Shown piece after piece: positions 12,501 through 22,279 of a DNA stretch of 64,000 nucleotides; positions within the stretch are counted from its first letter, which is position 1, and every line of letters begins with the position of its first letter. The notes under the pieces are model-generated. The model saw nothing but the letters and a program-made list of their open reading frames with translations, searched no databases and had not been told where the DNA came from. This DNA comes from Liolophura sinensis. Lineage: Eukaryota > Mollusca > Polyplacophora > Chitonida > Chitonidae. The stretch is from NCBI RefSeq assembly GCF_032854445.1, contig NC_088295.1, forward strand, positions 43,203,385 through 43,267,384, written 5' to 3'. The position numbers were made by a program, and so were the translations under genes.

Positions 12501-14217
12501 GCGAATCTCCAGAGACCAGGCGATCCTTGTCAAGAGAAACCCGTGATGCAGAACGACGTGTGATGTCGACCAGAAGCAGACGCGAATCTCCAGAGACCAG
12601 GCGATCCTTGTCAAGAGAAACCCGTGATGCAGAGCGACGTGTGATGTCAGCAAGGCGATCCTTGTCAAGAGAAACCCGTGATGCAGAACGTCGTGTGATA
12701 TCGGTCAGAAGAACTGCTATAAAGCGATTCGGCATGAAAGTAGAAGGACAGAGAGTTTCTGTGGATACCAGGTAGGCATATACTGTAACTGACGTGTGAA
12801 GGCAAGGTGTTGTCTCTAAATGTATTGTCGACAAAAGCAATGGAATGTTTGTTTCTGTATAACAAGGTTTGCATTAAAATACCAAGCATGCAGTGGTACA
12901 TGTTTTACGCCATACTCAAGAATATTTCAAATATACGAATGTAGCCAGCATTATAAAGCGGGAAAAGCGGGAAAAGTCCGAGGGAAACCCACGACAATCC
13001 GTATGGGTTGCTGGCAAACCCATATCACTTTTATCATGCAGTCACTGTATCTGTTTTTTAATAAAAAAAAGTTTGGTGGGTAAAGTCCTTACTTTGTTTA
13101 TCCTTTCTTTATTTATCTTTACTTTTTATTAACAGCCTGATTAAGCTGAAGCGGAAAATGGACATACAATTCATTGGTGCTAAAACTACTATTCCTGTAA
13201 GTATTCCTGTTTTAACTCATTATACAACCTCATTGATTCCATTTATGACTATATACTATCCCCGGAATTGTAAGCCCTCTTTAACTTTCCGCATGGCTTC
13301 AAGCAATGAACACAGCTTAAAACTGTCGTGCTTTTGCTGTATCACAGAACTATTAACTAAAATCTAGGCAACCGGTGGAGAAAAATACGCGTCGTGCATG
13401 CATAATGCAGAAAGAAAACAAATAACATTGAATCCCATCCATTGTATAATGGATGTTACTGTTTCTTCATTATTTGCCAAGGATGTACAGCCCAAAGTTT
13501 TAATTAAACGTGTACCTCAATATTATTCAACAGACGAAGACCGTATCTTACGGCAACAACAGGAGGTTTGAAGGACTTTGGAACATTCCAGCTGTCTGGA
13601 CGAAAACCGCAAATCGAGAAACAGTCTTTGACGGGTGAGAATCAGTGTCTACTTAAAACTACACATCCATTTTGATTGAAAGTTAAATATATATATTTTT
13701 TCTAATTTTTAATTAAGTTTAATATACATGCATCCATTTAGGATGTGACCATTTCTGGGCATTTCCGTGTTGCATCTATTTATGCAAACGTCCCCATTTT
13801 GGACAATACAATGCATGTAGTTCATTTGTCCTGTATCATATAGGTTAGCCAACGAACAATATAGGAATTTGAATTATTACTGGATAAACGAAACAAGGGT
13901 TAATTAGAAATTAACCACATTTTAAACACCGGTGTGAATTAAATTACCGGTGTCGATGAAAGTATCGCATGCAAAGCACAGCATATATCTTTGGTAAGGT
14001 GACCTACGCGTAGGCTTTACTCGTTCAACTGACCCGTCTGAGAAATTCTACGAATTGTACTTAAAGATGCATGTTGGCGTTGGTATGGATCGTAATATAA
14101 ATACCATTTATATGCACGTGTTTCAGATGGATGGAGCTGAGCAGAAGCCTCGTTATCGGTGTCATTGGCCTGCTGGGGGTCCGGTCCCGTAGCGGTCCGA
14201 AATCTGTGATATTTTAA
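9599..14217 (+). CDS. Secreted Arg/Ser-rich protein with 32 tandem 27-residue repeats (4 coding exons)
   Basis: Coding exons 9599-12771, 13136-13196, 13534-13634 and 14127-14217 join in frame to 1141 codons plus TAA. The ATG at 9599 has A at -3 and starts a signal peptide (MRKTT, then a hydrophobic core to about residue 20; cleavage likely after GTRT). Residues 24-100 are acidic and polar. Residues 137-1000 are 32 perfect-length repeats, then two shortened units to about 1038, then a unique basic C-terminus to 1141 ending GPKSVIF. Each 27-mer reads RRSLSRETRDAERR then VMSARSRRESPE plus T, S or A: about one third Arg, net charge near +4, no Cys anywhere. Known motifs per unit: S-x-E (SRE, SPE; Fam20C consensus) and R-S-R-R (furin consensus). 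I do not recognise the family. An extracellular matrix or biomineral phosphoprotein, or a peptide precursor, would fit; an SR splicing factor is less likely because of the signal peptide. Confidence 0.8.
10007..12598 (+). repeat. 81-bp coding tandem array, 32 copies
   Basis: Exactly 32 units of 81 bp, followed by a 54-bp shortened unit (12599-12652) and a partial unit to about 12706. Copies differ by few bases. The end of the unit is ACC, AGT or GCC before AGG/AGA, giving T, S or A. The codon pair CGACGT is replaced by CGGCGC in units 2, 5, 8, 14, 20 and 23. Units 12 and 23 share a rarer variant (STRSRSE). Unit 1 carries TGG (Trp) for CGG. The near-identity at synonymous sites indicates recent amplification or concerted evolution. 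Confidence 0.95.
12772..13135 (+). other. Intron 1 of the repeat-protein gene
   Basis: Donor ACCAG|GTAGGC at 12772 and acceptor TTTTTATTAACAG ending at 13135. A naive reading through the donor meets TAG at once (12773-12775) and would wrongly end the protein. The intron contains a SINE fragment (12901-13021). Confidence 0.75.
12901..13021 (-). mobile_element. SINE fragment (AATA-tail family) inside intron 1
   Basis: Reads TTTTACGCCATACTCAAG, then GCCAGCATTATAAAG, GGGAAACCCACGACAATCCG and GGTTGCTGG, the reverse-complement order of the family seen intact at 39554. Diverged and lacking both ends. Confidence 0.7.
13136..13196 (+). CDS. Exon 2 of the repeat-protein gene
   Basis: 61 nt. The first base completes an AGC codon split by intron 1, then 20 codons starting LIKLKRKMDIQF. 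It ends in phase 0 at a consensus donor, CCT|GTAAGTATT. It has no internal stop only in the frame set by exon 1. Confidence 0.7.
13534..13634 (+). CDS. Exon 3 of the repeat-protein gene
   Basis: 101 nt after the acceptor ATTATTCAACAG: 33 codons from TKTVSYGNNRRFEGLWN to NRETVFD plus two bases (GG), then donor GTGAGA. It contains two Trp residues and no Cys. Introns 2 and 3 (13197-13533 and 13635-14126) show nothing else. Confidence 0.7.
14127..14217 (+). CDS. Terminal exon of the repeat-protein gene
   Basis: After acceptor ATGCACGTGTTTCAG. A completes a split GGA codon, then WMELSRSLVIGVIG, a short hydrophobic stretch (too short for a membrane span), RSRSGPKSVIF and TAA at 14215-14217. The total coding length is divisible by three with all four exons, which supports the chain. 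Confidence 0.7.
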
Positions 14218-14919
14218 CGCCGAGTTACCAAAGTGCGACCCCAGAACCGGAAGTCATGAGAACAAAATATCCACGAGCCGTTAGCTTAATCATGCAAACT
14301 AGAGTCTAACTTTACATGTTATTGATAACTTGAAATCTTTGAAAATAATTCATTAATCGATTGATGCGGAACAGGCCATTAACGACCATCAGCCTTTTTA
14401 GCTGGTGGTTTTGCAAAAAAAAAAATAAATAAATAAACTTGTTGAATGATTTGACCAGTTGCCTGCAAACCACGAAATCACGTTTCAGTAAAACCAATAC
14501 CATTAAGACGGATCGACACCAAGTGATTCTCCAGTATTCAGAAATACGAATAAAAAGTGAATATCCTGCTATATGTGATATGTGGCATAAAATACGTTGT
14601 GAAGTTGTGAACATCTTAATCGTCAGTATCGAATTCAACGGTTCAGATAAATTTCTCCAGTTATATATCAAGGAACTGACAAGATCGAATTTATGCTTAT
14701 TGGCCTATCGGTAAATCTGTTGTAAGAATTAGTGTACAGGTTAATATCTTGCATTTATCCACCGATTCAATGCAAAAGAAGCAGAGCTCCTGAGAATTAG
14801 TTCTCATATGGATAAGCTATTATGTATCCCTGAATTTCAACACAAAACCTCGACCTATTTCCGTAAATATACATGTTATATACATATACAAGTTATGTCT
14901 ATAGATTTTATCCAGTTTC

Positions 14920-14925
14920 AATAAA
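14920..14925 (+). terminator. Polyadenylation signal of the repeat-protein gene
   Basis: AATAAA in CAGTTTCAATAAAGCC, about 700 bases after the TAA, giving a 3' UTR of about 0.7 kb (14218-14940) with no other feature except an A/AAAT run near 14416-14436. Confidence 0.5.
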
Positions 14926-15167
14926 GCCAAATTTTTATGATGAACTTCATTATCTTGTTTCTAATATTCTCTATATTGTGATGCTTAAACGGATCAAACG
15001 GTTTCTCTCGCTCTAAACAAAAAAAGCGTGAAAGGGAACATCATTTTGTTTGTTTATTTGATTGTCGTCAAACGTAACACTCCTGAATTTTTCACTTTGA
15101 TACCATGGTGGTCAGCTTTATGGGTACAAAGCGATAGAACTGTGTATGCAAATACAATTGGTTTTCC

Positions 15168-15365
15168 AATGAAAAAGGCGCTGTGAGTTCAAGTCCAGTT
15201 CATGCTCGCTTCCTCTCCGGTTGTAAGTGGGAAGGTCTGTCAGTAACCTGCAGACGGTCGTTGGTTAAAGCCCGGTTTCCTCCCACCATAATGCTGGCCG
15301 CCGTCGTATAAGTGAAATATTCTTGAGTACGGCTTAAAACACCAATCAAATAAATAAATAAATAA
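15168..15365 (+). mobile_element. SINE, AATA-tail family, 5'-truncated
   Basis: Starts just before the B-box block GTGAGTTCAAGTCCAG, continues through GGAAGGTCTGTCAG, CGGTTTCCTCCCACCATAAT, GCTGGCCGCCGTCGTATAAG and GAAATATTCTTGAGTACGG, and ends AACACCAATC plus an AAATAAATAAATA tail. Confidence 0.85.
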
Positions 15366-15654
15366 TGAAAAATGCAACAAATCAGCTTTTTTATTTGATT
15401 CATGTTGATTGGAATACCCTATACCTGGGTTTGTATTTATTAAGCAAGTTAAGAGCCAAACTCAGAACAACTAAGAATTCAAATTGTAGTTGGTGTATTG
15501 TTCTATAGTAAAGATTAGTGTATAAATTTTAAAATTCCTAGAGCAAACCATTTTCATTGTAGCTGTGTTAGTATTTTTGACTTAAGTATTAAGGCGTTTG
15601 ATAAAAATGGTCCCTGACTTGTGTACCAGAGCGATTTATGGATATAAAGGAAAC

Positions 15655-15775
15655 TTGACAGAACTTGGAGGAGACGGCAAACCATCAATAGCTGGATTCG
15701 AACCCGTAACATCAATAACCAAGGGCTAGTAGTCCTACAGAATCTCCATGAGACGACTCGGCCAGCGACAGACCT
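15655..15775 (-). mobile_element. tRNA-derived SINE head or tRNA pseudogene
   Basis: On the minus strand an A-box TGGCCGAGTCGT and a perfect B-box GGTTCGAATCC lie about 50 bases apart, a spacing like a long-variable-arm (Leu/Ser type) tRNA. The acceptor stem does not pair, so a functional tRNA is unlikely. Confidence 0.5.
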
Positions 15776-15879
15776 CACTTCGGCTTAAATATGGAATTCT
15801 ATATATATAATCGACATTACGTGGCAGGATTTGCTGATAGTTTTTAGAAAAATATAATGAGCGATAAAAATAAAAAAAT

Positions 15880-16080
15880 TTAAAAGCCGTTTTCGCTTTG
15901 CTATACTTGGAATTACTTCTTCCAAGAGTTGCGAGTTCAAATCCGGTCTTGGACAGAGAGTTTGTTGATTTCCCCCTGTCACTATTCGTGTGACATTGGT
16001 AACAATACCTGGTAGACAATGCTCATGTGGCGTTTTATGCGCTCTGACGTTCGTTGAAGGCCACTCATCTTTCAACAATA
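15880..16080 (+). mobile_element. Possible tRNA-derived SINE fragment
   Basis: A B-box-like GAGTTCAAATCCGG at about 15932 is followed by sequence resembling the body of other SINEs here, with GAAGGCCACTCATC near the end. Diverged, with no tail or duplication found. Confidence 0.35.
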
Positions 16081-16092
16081 TGGTTCTTTACT

Positions 16093-16282
16093 TCTCTTGA
16101 TTGGTGTTAACGGGGGCAACCAGTATTATTATAGGAAAAACAAGGTAGGTCATTGGGGAAAGCATGACCATCCGCAGGTTACTGGAAGTGCCTGCCACCA
16201 GAGAGGAAGACAGTATGAGTTGCGACAGCATTGGTTAGAAGATCCGGTGCCGTACTAGCACGCTTTCCACATGGTCACGGGG
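16093..16282 (-). mobile_element. SINE, AATA-tail family, diverged
   Basis: Minus orientation: tail-side block TTGATTGGTGTTAACG, then GACCATCCGCAGGTTACTGG, then a tRNA-like head reading (minus) GCGTGCTAGTACGGCAC. The middle of the element is lost. Confidence 0.6.
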
Positions 16283-16432
16283 ACCACCAAACCATCCCCG
16301 CCCCACCACATCCCAATATAGTGTGTGTATTTGTGCGTCACATGTTGGAAGCTCAGCTAAATTGACGAATATCGGTGGTTTACTTGTGTACCCCGGGTTT
16401 CCTCCATCCATAAAACTGACCAGAATCGTATC

Positions 16433-16592
16433 GGATTTATTTATTTGTTTATTTGATTGGTGTCTTACGCCGCAGTCAAGGATGTTTCGCTTATACGACG
16501 GCGGACAGCATTACGGTGGGAGAAAACCGGGCTTTAACCAACGACCGTCTGCAGGTTGCTGGAAAACCTTCCCACGTACAGACATCGTATAA
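16433..16592 (-). mobile_element. SINE, AATA-tail family, 5'-truncated
   Basis: Tail TTTATTTATTTGTTTATT, then TGATTGGTGTCTTACGCCG, TTATACGACGGCGGACAGCA, GGTGGGAGAAAACCGGGC and CTGCAGGTTGCTGG, in minus orientation. The tRNA head is absent. Confidence 0.85.
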
Positions 16593-16639
16593 GAGAACAA
16601 ATGATGAGTGTATGGCGTACAAATATGAAATAAATAAAT

Positions 16640-17700
16640 AAATAAATATACACGCCCAAATGGTTGGATTTGAATCAAGATATACTATATTGCTTATGTT
16701 ATAGTTGTATATATGCCAGAGTATGAATAGTAATCAGAAAAAAATGTAGAAAAAAAACAAATTTAAGATAAAATCACTCACACTGCATGTGTGGAAAAAC
16801 TCCAAAAAAATTGAAAAACAAATAATAAAGAAAACACCCCCCCCCAAAAAAAACAACAACAACAACAACAAAAAACATGCAATGCCCATCCAGTCACTTC
16901 TCATTTGATGTACTTTCTTAATTCTATGAAATAATTTATGTTGAACCTTCATTTGGAAATTGGTCTTAAGATTATTGACGCGGAATGTTCGATGTATATG
17001 GTTTACCACTGTTTGATATACACAAATGTCTTATATGGCGTCTAGACTTATTGCTTATATTGATATATATGGCTATGGATAAGCCACTGACCATTGATAA
17101 GTTAACAACGAACATCGTGGGACACGTATACATATTCACATCACAATGGCGGAAGACAAATTGTCTTAAACAACTTTATACTGCGCAAGCAGTGACCGTC
17201 GACCGTTTATTGTCATACACATAAAAACAGTTGTGCTGAAATCTAACTTGTGTTATGTTCATTCAACACAGAAATGTGTTACCCCAACACAAACATATAT
17301 TAGATAAATGTGAAGTATACATTTTTTCGTTACATAATAATCAAACACACACTTGGGTTGAACCAAAATGAGGTAAGTTATGCATATCGAACATAACTTA
17401 TTTAACATAACTTGTGTTGTCACAGTAAACACTATTTTGCACAAATATTGTTCTATAGCGTCTTATGTTTAGTTCTTTCAACACAAGATAAGGGTTGTTA
17501 ATTCAACACAAGATAGAGTTGTTCAAATATGACACAAAACTTTTCTTGTGTGCACCGATTCTCCACAGTGAGGGTAGAAGAATGCACAAATTCCCTGTCC
17601 GAGGCCGAGGTTATCCCAATATACTTGCATGCATGGTGTGTCCTATTGAGTGATTGAAAAACATGCGTCTTAAATTAATCGCTCGGCCACGACTCACTCC
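16640..17700. other. Non-coding stretch with CTTGTGTT/AACACAAG motifs
   Basis: No gene. 16825-16880 is a C10 plus (AAC)n simple repeat. At 17245-17545 the words CTTGTGTT and TTCAACACAAG recur in both orientations at least five times, suggesting a degraded inverted-repeat element, but no clean boundaries were found. Confidence 0.4.
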
Positions 17701-17797
17701 TGGTATACGAGTATGTTAAAGAGAGATGGGTGATATAATTGAATCCGCTGCATGGAATGAACTGTTTTCTTCAGTTTTCTTTAAAAGTCAGCTTTTA

Positions 17798-18017
17798 TTT
17801 ATTTATTTACTGATTGGTGTTTTTACGCCGTACTCAAGACCACTTCACTTATACGACGGCCGTCAGCATTATGGTGGGTGGAAACCGGGCAGAGCCTGGG
17901 GGAAACCCACGACCATCCGCAGGTTGTTGACAGGCCTTTCCACATACAGCCGGAGAGGAACCCAGCATGAGCAGGACTTGAACTCACAGCGACCGCATTG
18001 GTGAAAGACTCCTGGGT
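17798..18017 (-). mobile_element. SINE, AATA-tail family, 5'-truncated with target duplication
   Basis: A 220-bp minus-orientation copy from the TTTATTTATTT tail to a truncated head at GACTCCTGGGT. A perfect 12-bp direct repeat AGTCAGCTTTTA flanks it (17786-17797 and 18018-18029). Truncation at the 5' end with an intact tail is the mark of LINE-driven, target-primed insertion. Confidence 0.9.
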
Positions 18018-18439
18018 AGTCAGCTTTTAATAACTTCGGATATCAAATTATTTTCTTCAATGGATAAACGCCTATATCTAGCCATAGTTCATACCTTTTT
18101 TTATCATTAGTAAAGATGATAATTAGTCGCGCCTTGTGCAAGGAAACGTGTTCTATATAAGCCATGACACAGTAACACTCAAAGTAAGTCTGAATCAAAC
18201 AAAAGGACAAAATGTAAGTACAGAAATTATGAAAGAAAAGATATGTTGTTTCTTATAAATGAACATGTATCACCTAAATATTTTATAAAGCAAGGGTCTT
18301 ATTTGGGTTGGCTGTGGTCTTACGTCAGAAGGTTATCCTGGCGCAAAACATGCAGCAAATAAATTAACGTAAATAACTCTAAGGATCTTGGTTATATATC
18401 TGTTAATTTATGCAGGAAGTTTTTCATATGGTTGTTGTC

Positions 18440-18540
18440 TATCGCCGTGTCGTGGGTAGGGTTTGAATGAGCGCCTTGCTCCTGTAGCAACTGAAAAGCA
18501 AGCACCATAACCACTAGGCCACGGCCCGCTCCTGTTTGGT
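18440..18540 (-). mobile_element. tRNA-derived SINE head
   Basis: The minus strand reads GGGCCGTGGCCTAGTGGTTA (A-box TGGCCTAGTGG), later GCTCATTCAAACCC (weak B-box). Similar in layout to the head of the element at 29309-29728. A CA repeat follows at 18548-18580. Confidence 0.55.
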
Positions 18541-18589
18541 GAAAAAATACACACACACACACACCAGACACACACACGTGTATATAACT

Positions 18590-19795
18590 TACCATAGCAC
18601 AACTTTATACAGGAATATCACAAGCGAATTCTCCAAGAAGTGAATATGATCGATGACAAGATACTTTCAGGAGGACAAAAAAAAATTAAATAAATAAGAA
18701 AAAAAAAGAAAAAAAAACACTGAGGAATATCACGATTGTCTTTTAAAAAAAAAACCCGTCTATGGATATAATCTTGATGTGATTGCTGTGTCTGTAGTCA
18801 TAGGCCTAGACTATCGAAGGCCGGTTGTAAATGGGAGATCGACGATAACTCAGGCTTTACAAAGCCTTCGTCCCTGCGGCTGAGGGCCATGCATTGTCGA
18901 GCGTGGAAATTGATACCGATTCAATTTTAACACTTGCTTGCCCATGGATTGGTTAAAGCTATGGATGTATCACCGGTGTCACGGAAATCAAATCCAAGCG
19001 ATTGAAGACACGATTTTTTTTATCGCCGGTGGCAATTCCAGATGAGTTTTATTTTCATGCCGTCCGATTTCAAAACAATCAAACCCACTGTGGGCCAACA
19101 AGAATGGTCTTTGTCAACGAAAATGAACTGCGGTGAATTTCCCGGAGGTGTCTATACTCTCGTACGTGCTTCACTTATCCTCAGCTGATATAGTTTCATT
19201 ACCTCATCGCCGTGAAATATTATATACTACTTTAGTCCCTAAATTGAGGTGTTTAAATCAACCTTAACACTGATAGGACTCGCTCTTTGTGGTTTAACAT
19301 TTTTGCAGGAACACATTCTCATCTTGCCTAATGGTTTGGCATAACACCACTATTATTAACTCTTTCTAAAGCTATGCGCTTGAGTTAATAAGGCCACCAG
19401 AGGAAAAGAAAAATATTTCACGGCTAAAGTTGGAATTTTGACACAAAAGTGTTCAAGAATTACCGATTTCCATGTATCTCTCCCATCACCTCTTCCCTCC
19501 CGAAAAAAAAAAAACTTCATAAGAACTTTCTGAGAGATCTTTTAGGACATACCAGTACCCAAACATATCTCAAAGATTTCTGTCCGTCAAGTCACAACGT
19601 GCTATAAACTGTGGCTGAGGGCACGTAAGCCGGAGCACGGGTAAAATTCAGAGCCAGTTCATGTCTATATACAAGATTTTAAAATCGGCTTCACTTTGGC
19701 ATTTCCTTGACTTACTGATTGGGGCTCGCGCAACAGAACGAGAGAGAGTAAATACCGGTCGACACGGTCTCAGTATACTAATTGCATTTTCCGAA
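18590..19795. other. Intergenic stretch, no gene seen
   Basis: A-rich tracts at 18678-18757 and a short perfect hairpin AGGCTTTACAAAGCCT near 18851. No exon with credible splice sites and an open frame was found. Confidence 0.5.
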
Positions 19796-20055
19796 TGGTT
19801 TTATTTATTCAATTGCTGTTTAACGCCGTGCTCAAGAATTTTTCACTAATATAAGGGTGTTTAGGTTTATGGGTGAAGGAAATTTTGAGTGCCGGGAATA
19901 ACCCTCCCACCTTGCAGTCCTGCATTTTCGGAACGGTTTTATTTATTTAATTTATTGGCGTTTGACGCCGTGCTAAAGAATTTTCTCTTATAATACGGTG
20001 AAGTTTATGGGTGGAGGAAACTGGAGGGCGCAGCGCAAATCTCTGACCTTTGCGA
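19786..20055 (-). mobile_element. Two adjacent diverged SINE-tail copies
   Basis: Two related segments start with GCATTTTCCGAATGGTTTTA (about 19786) and GCATTTTCGGAACGGTTTTA (about 19922). Each continues with TTTATT, a T-A-ACGCCGTGCT-AAGAATTTT block and TTTATGGGTGxAGGAAA. The shared unique flank suggests a tandem duplication of about 137 bp that includes the SINE tail. Confidence 0.6.
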
Positions 20056-20261
20056 GATCTAACAGTCCATATCAAATTTCCACCTGAGGTCAAAAAGAAA
20101 TCTGTCTTTAGAAAGAAACCTGTCATTAGAGACACGATCAAGAAAACATGAAAATGGTAGAAATCGAATTTGATAATATAAAGCTGAAAATGGAAGGCCA
20201 TTTTGTTCCCACGGGCCGTGCATGTTTCTTGAAAGCCAAACTGCACCTTGTTCTTCAAGCC

Positions 20262-20996
20262 AGTCAGCGCGTTGTCCTGGTGTTGTACAAGACATTGCAT
20301 CTCGTCTTCAAGTCAAAGCCTGCACGCTTTTTGTGCTACCGAACACTGCATCTAATCTTCAACTTAAAGTCCGCACTTATAGTCTTTGTGCTACCGAACA
20401 CTGCATTTCTAGTCCAGTGAAAGTCCGCACGTATTGTCTATGTGCTACCGAACGCTGCATCTTATCAAGTGAAAGTCCGCACGTATACTTAGTCTTTGTG
20501 CTACCGAACACTGTATCTTGTCTTCAAGTGAGTCCGCACGTATAGTCTTTGTGCTACCGAACACTGCATCTTGTCTTTAAGTGAAAGTCCGCACGTGTAT
20601 AGTCTTTGTGCTACCGAAAACTGCATATCTAGTCTTCAAGCCAAAGTCCGCACGTATAATCTTTGTGCTACCCAAAAATGCATTTAGTGTTCAAGGCAAA
20701 GTCCGCACGTTGTTTTTGTGGTACAGAACAGTGCATCTTGTCTCCATGCCAAATTCCGCATGTTTTCCGCTCTACCGACCAGGCCAGTCCATTTTGTCCT
20801 CAAGCCAAAGGCCACATGTATCGCCTTTGTACTACCGAACTGTACATCTCATCTTAAAGCCACCGTTCGCACGTTTTTTGTGCAGCCGATCATTGTATTT
20901 TGTCTTCAAATCATACATAGCCCGCACATGGTGTTTTTGGTACAAAACATAGCCTCTTGTCAAGCCGAAATTCGCACGTATAGTCTTTGAGCTACT
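20262..20996 (+). repeat. Degenerate 50-60-bp tandem repeat, about 13 copies
   Basis: Each unit contains AAAGTCCGCACGTATAGTCT, TTGTGCTACCGAACACTGC and ATCTTGTCTTCAAG. Unit length varies from about 48 to 62 bp and the right-hand copies are more diverged. Open frames of 90-123 codons in all forward frames are a by-product; they overlap each other and shift with every length change. Confidence 0.85.
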
Positions 20997-21009
20997 GGTA
21001 TATATCTGG

Positions 21010-21670
21010 TCACCCAAAAGTCAATGCGTCATTTAGGCGACCGCATATATGTCGCCCAAATGACACATTACCTTGTGCACAAACATTTTGTGCATTTAGG
21101 CGACCACATCTGTATATGTCGCCCAAATAATAAATTTTCATGTGATATTTTAGCTATTACAAGACCTTGTATTTAGGTTGTAATGTCGCCCAAATGACAA
21201 ATTTTCATACATTTTAAGACAATGTTGTATATATCAAAGTTGTTAGAAATATAGGATTCCCATAAACACGAAGAACCTTTGGAGAGAAATGTGTACCTTT
21301 TTAAAAGACCCATGTAGATTTTCTGAAGCCACCACTTATTTGGAGTGGTAATCTACCCTTCTTGTAAAGATGTATTCCCAACTATGCCAATTTTCACACA
21401 TTTTAAGACAATGTTTTATATATCAAGGTTGTTAGAAATATAGGATTCCCATAAACACCAAGAATGGTCGCCCAAGTACACAATATACACTTTATACACA
21501 GTCATTCATACGACCATATATAAAAGAATGTCGTGTATGACTACATTTGGTTGACCAGTGTTTACACACCGTCACTCAGACGACCATATATAAGATTATG
21601 TCACATATGTCTGCCTTTGGTCAACCTGTGTTTACACGGCGTCATTCAGACGACCGCATATAACAGAATG
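21010..21670 (+). repeat. Duplicated 75-bp block and 70-bp tandem repeat
   Basis: A 75-bp block at 21201-21275 recurs at 21390-21464 with about four differences. A 70-bp unit starting GTCATTCATACGACC is repeated 2.4 times at 21501-21670. The word GTCGCCCAAAT recurs at 21050-21195. The whole segment looks like a locally duplicated non-coding repeat with no frame. Confidence 0.8.
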
Positions 21671-21917
21671 AGGGTGAGGGTGCAATCCTCTGATCCAGAG
21701 AAATCTATAATTTTTTGTATTTATTAATAATAATTTTTTTGATGGTTAGTTTACGTCATATTAAAGGAAATTTCATAATATTTAAAAAAAATCAACCTTT
21801 TGCTAGTAACTGACATGTCACAGTTCTGGAAGGCAGGCTAACTAGTTGTAAGACCATACACAAGATAGGGGCGCCTATTACTAATGGCCTCCCAGCTCCA
21901 TGGGCAGTGGATTTTGA

Positions 21918-22275
21918 TTTTTGATTGCTGTTAAAACATCAAACTCAAGAATACTTCAATTATTAGATGGCGGCCAGATTTTATTGGCGAAGGAAAGCAG
22001 AGTGGCCACAGTAAACCATCAACCTAGTAACTGGCAAACTCTCCCACATCTGACATATACTCATAGGAGGAAACTTGTAACTTCTCCCGATATGAGTGTA
22101 TCTCACAGTGGTGGAAGGCTGGAGGCGTGCAGTGAGCTCTTCCTGTAACACCATATACAACTATTTCCTGTTGACACCAAGGCCCCACAAACAACTGAAC
22201 AAGGGTAACATTGAAAGTTTCCTGTTCGAGAGTGGGATTGAACCCACGTCTGGTGTAACCTATGACTGAACAAGA
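21918..22275 (-). mobile_element. Long SINE family (about 410 bp), 5'-truncated
   Basis: Shares in order with 29309-29728: TCAAGAATACTTCA, GATGGCGGCCAGATTTTA, GGAAAGC, GTAAACCA, ACTTCTCCCGATATGAG, GTGGTGGAAGGCT, CTTCCTGTAA, CCCCACAAACAA and TGGGATTGAACCCAC (minus-strand B-box). The tRNA head beyond the B-box is missing or diverged. Confidence 0.75.
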
Positions 22276-22279
22276 ATAC

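Noticed and set aside
9721-12840. 1039-codon minus-strand open frame (and a 688-codon frame at 9900-11966) opposite the repeat gene
   Set aside because: The 81-bp unit has no stop in these minus frames and is a multiple of 3, so they stay open by repetition. They have no signal peptide, no splice logic and no sense outside the array, while the + frame has all three.
15685-15770. Functional tRNA gene on the minus strand
   Set aside because: The A and B boxes are good, but the acceptor stem ends do not pair and the spacing is irregular; better read as a SINE head or tRNA relic.
20148-20990. Overlapping 90-123-codon frames in all forward phases
   Set aside because: By-products of the 50-60-bp tandem array; unit lengths vary and shift the frame.
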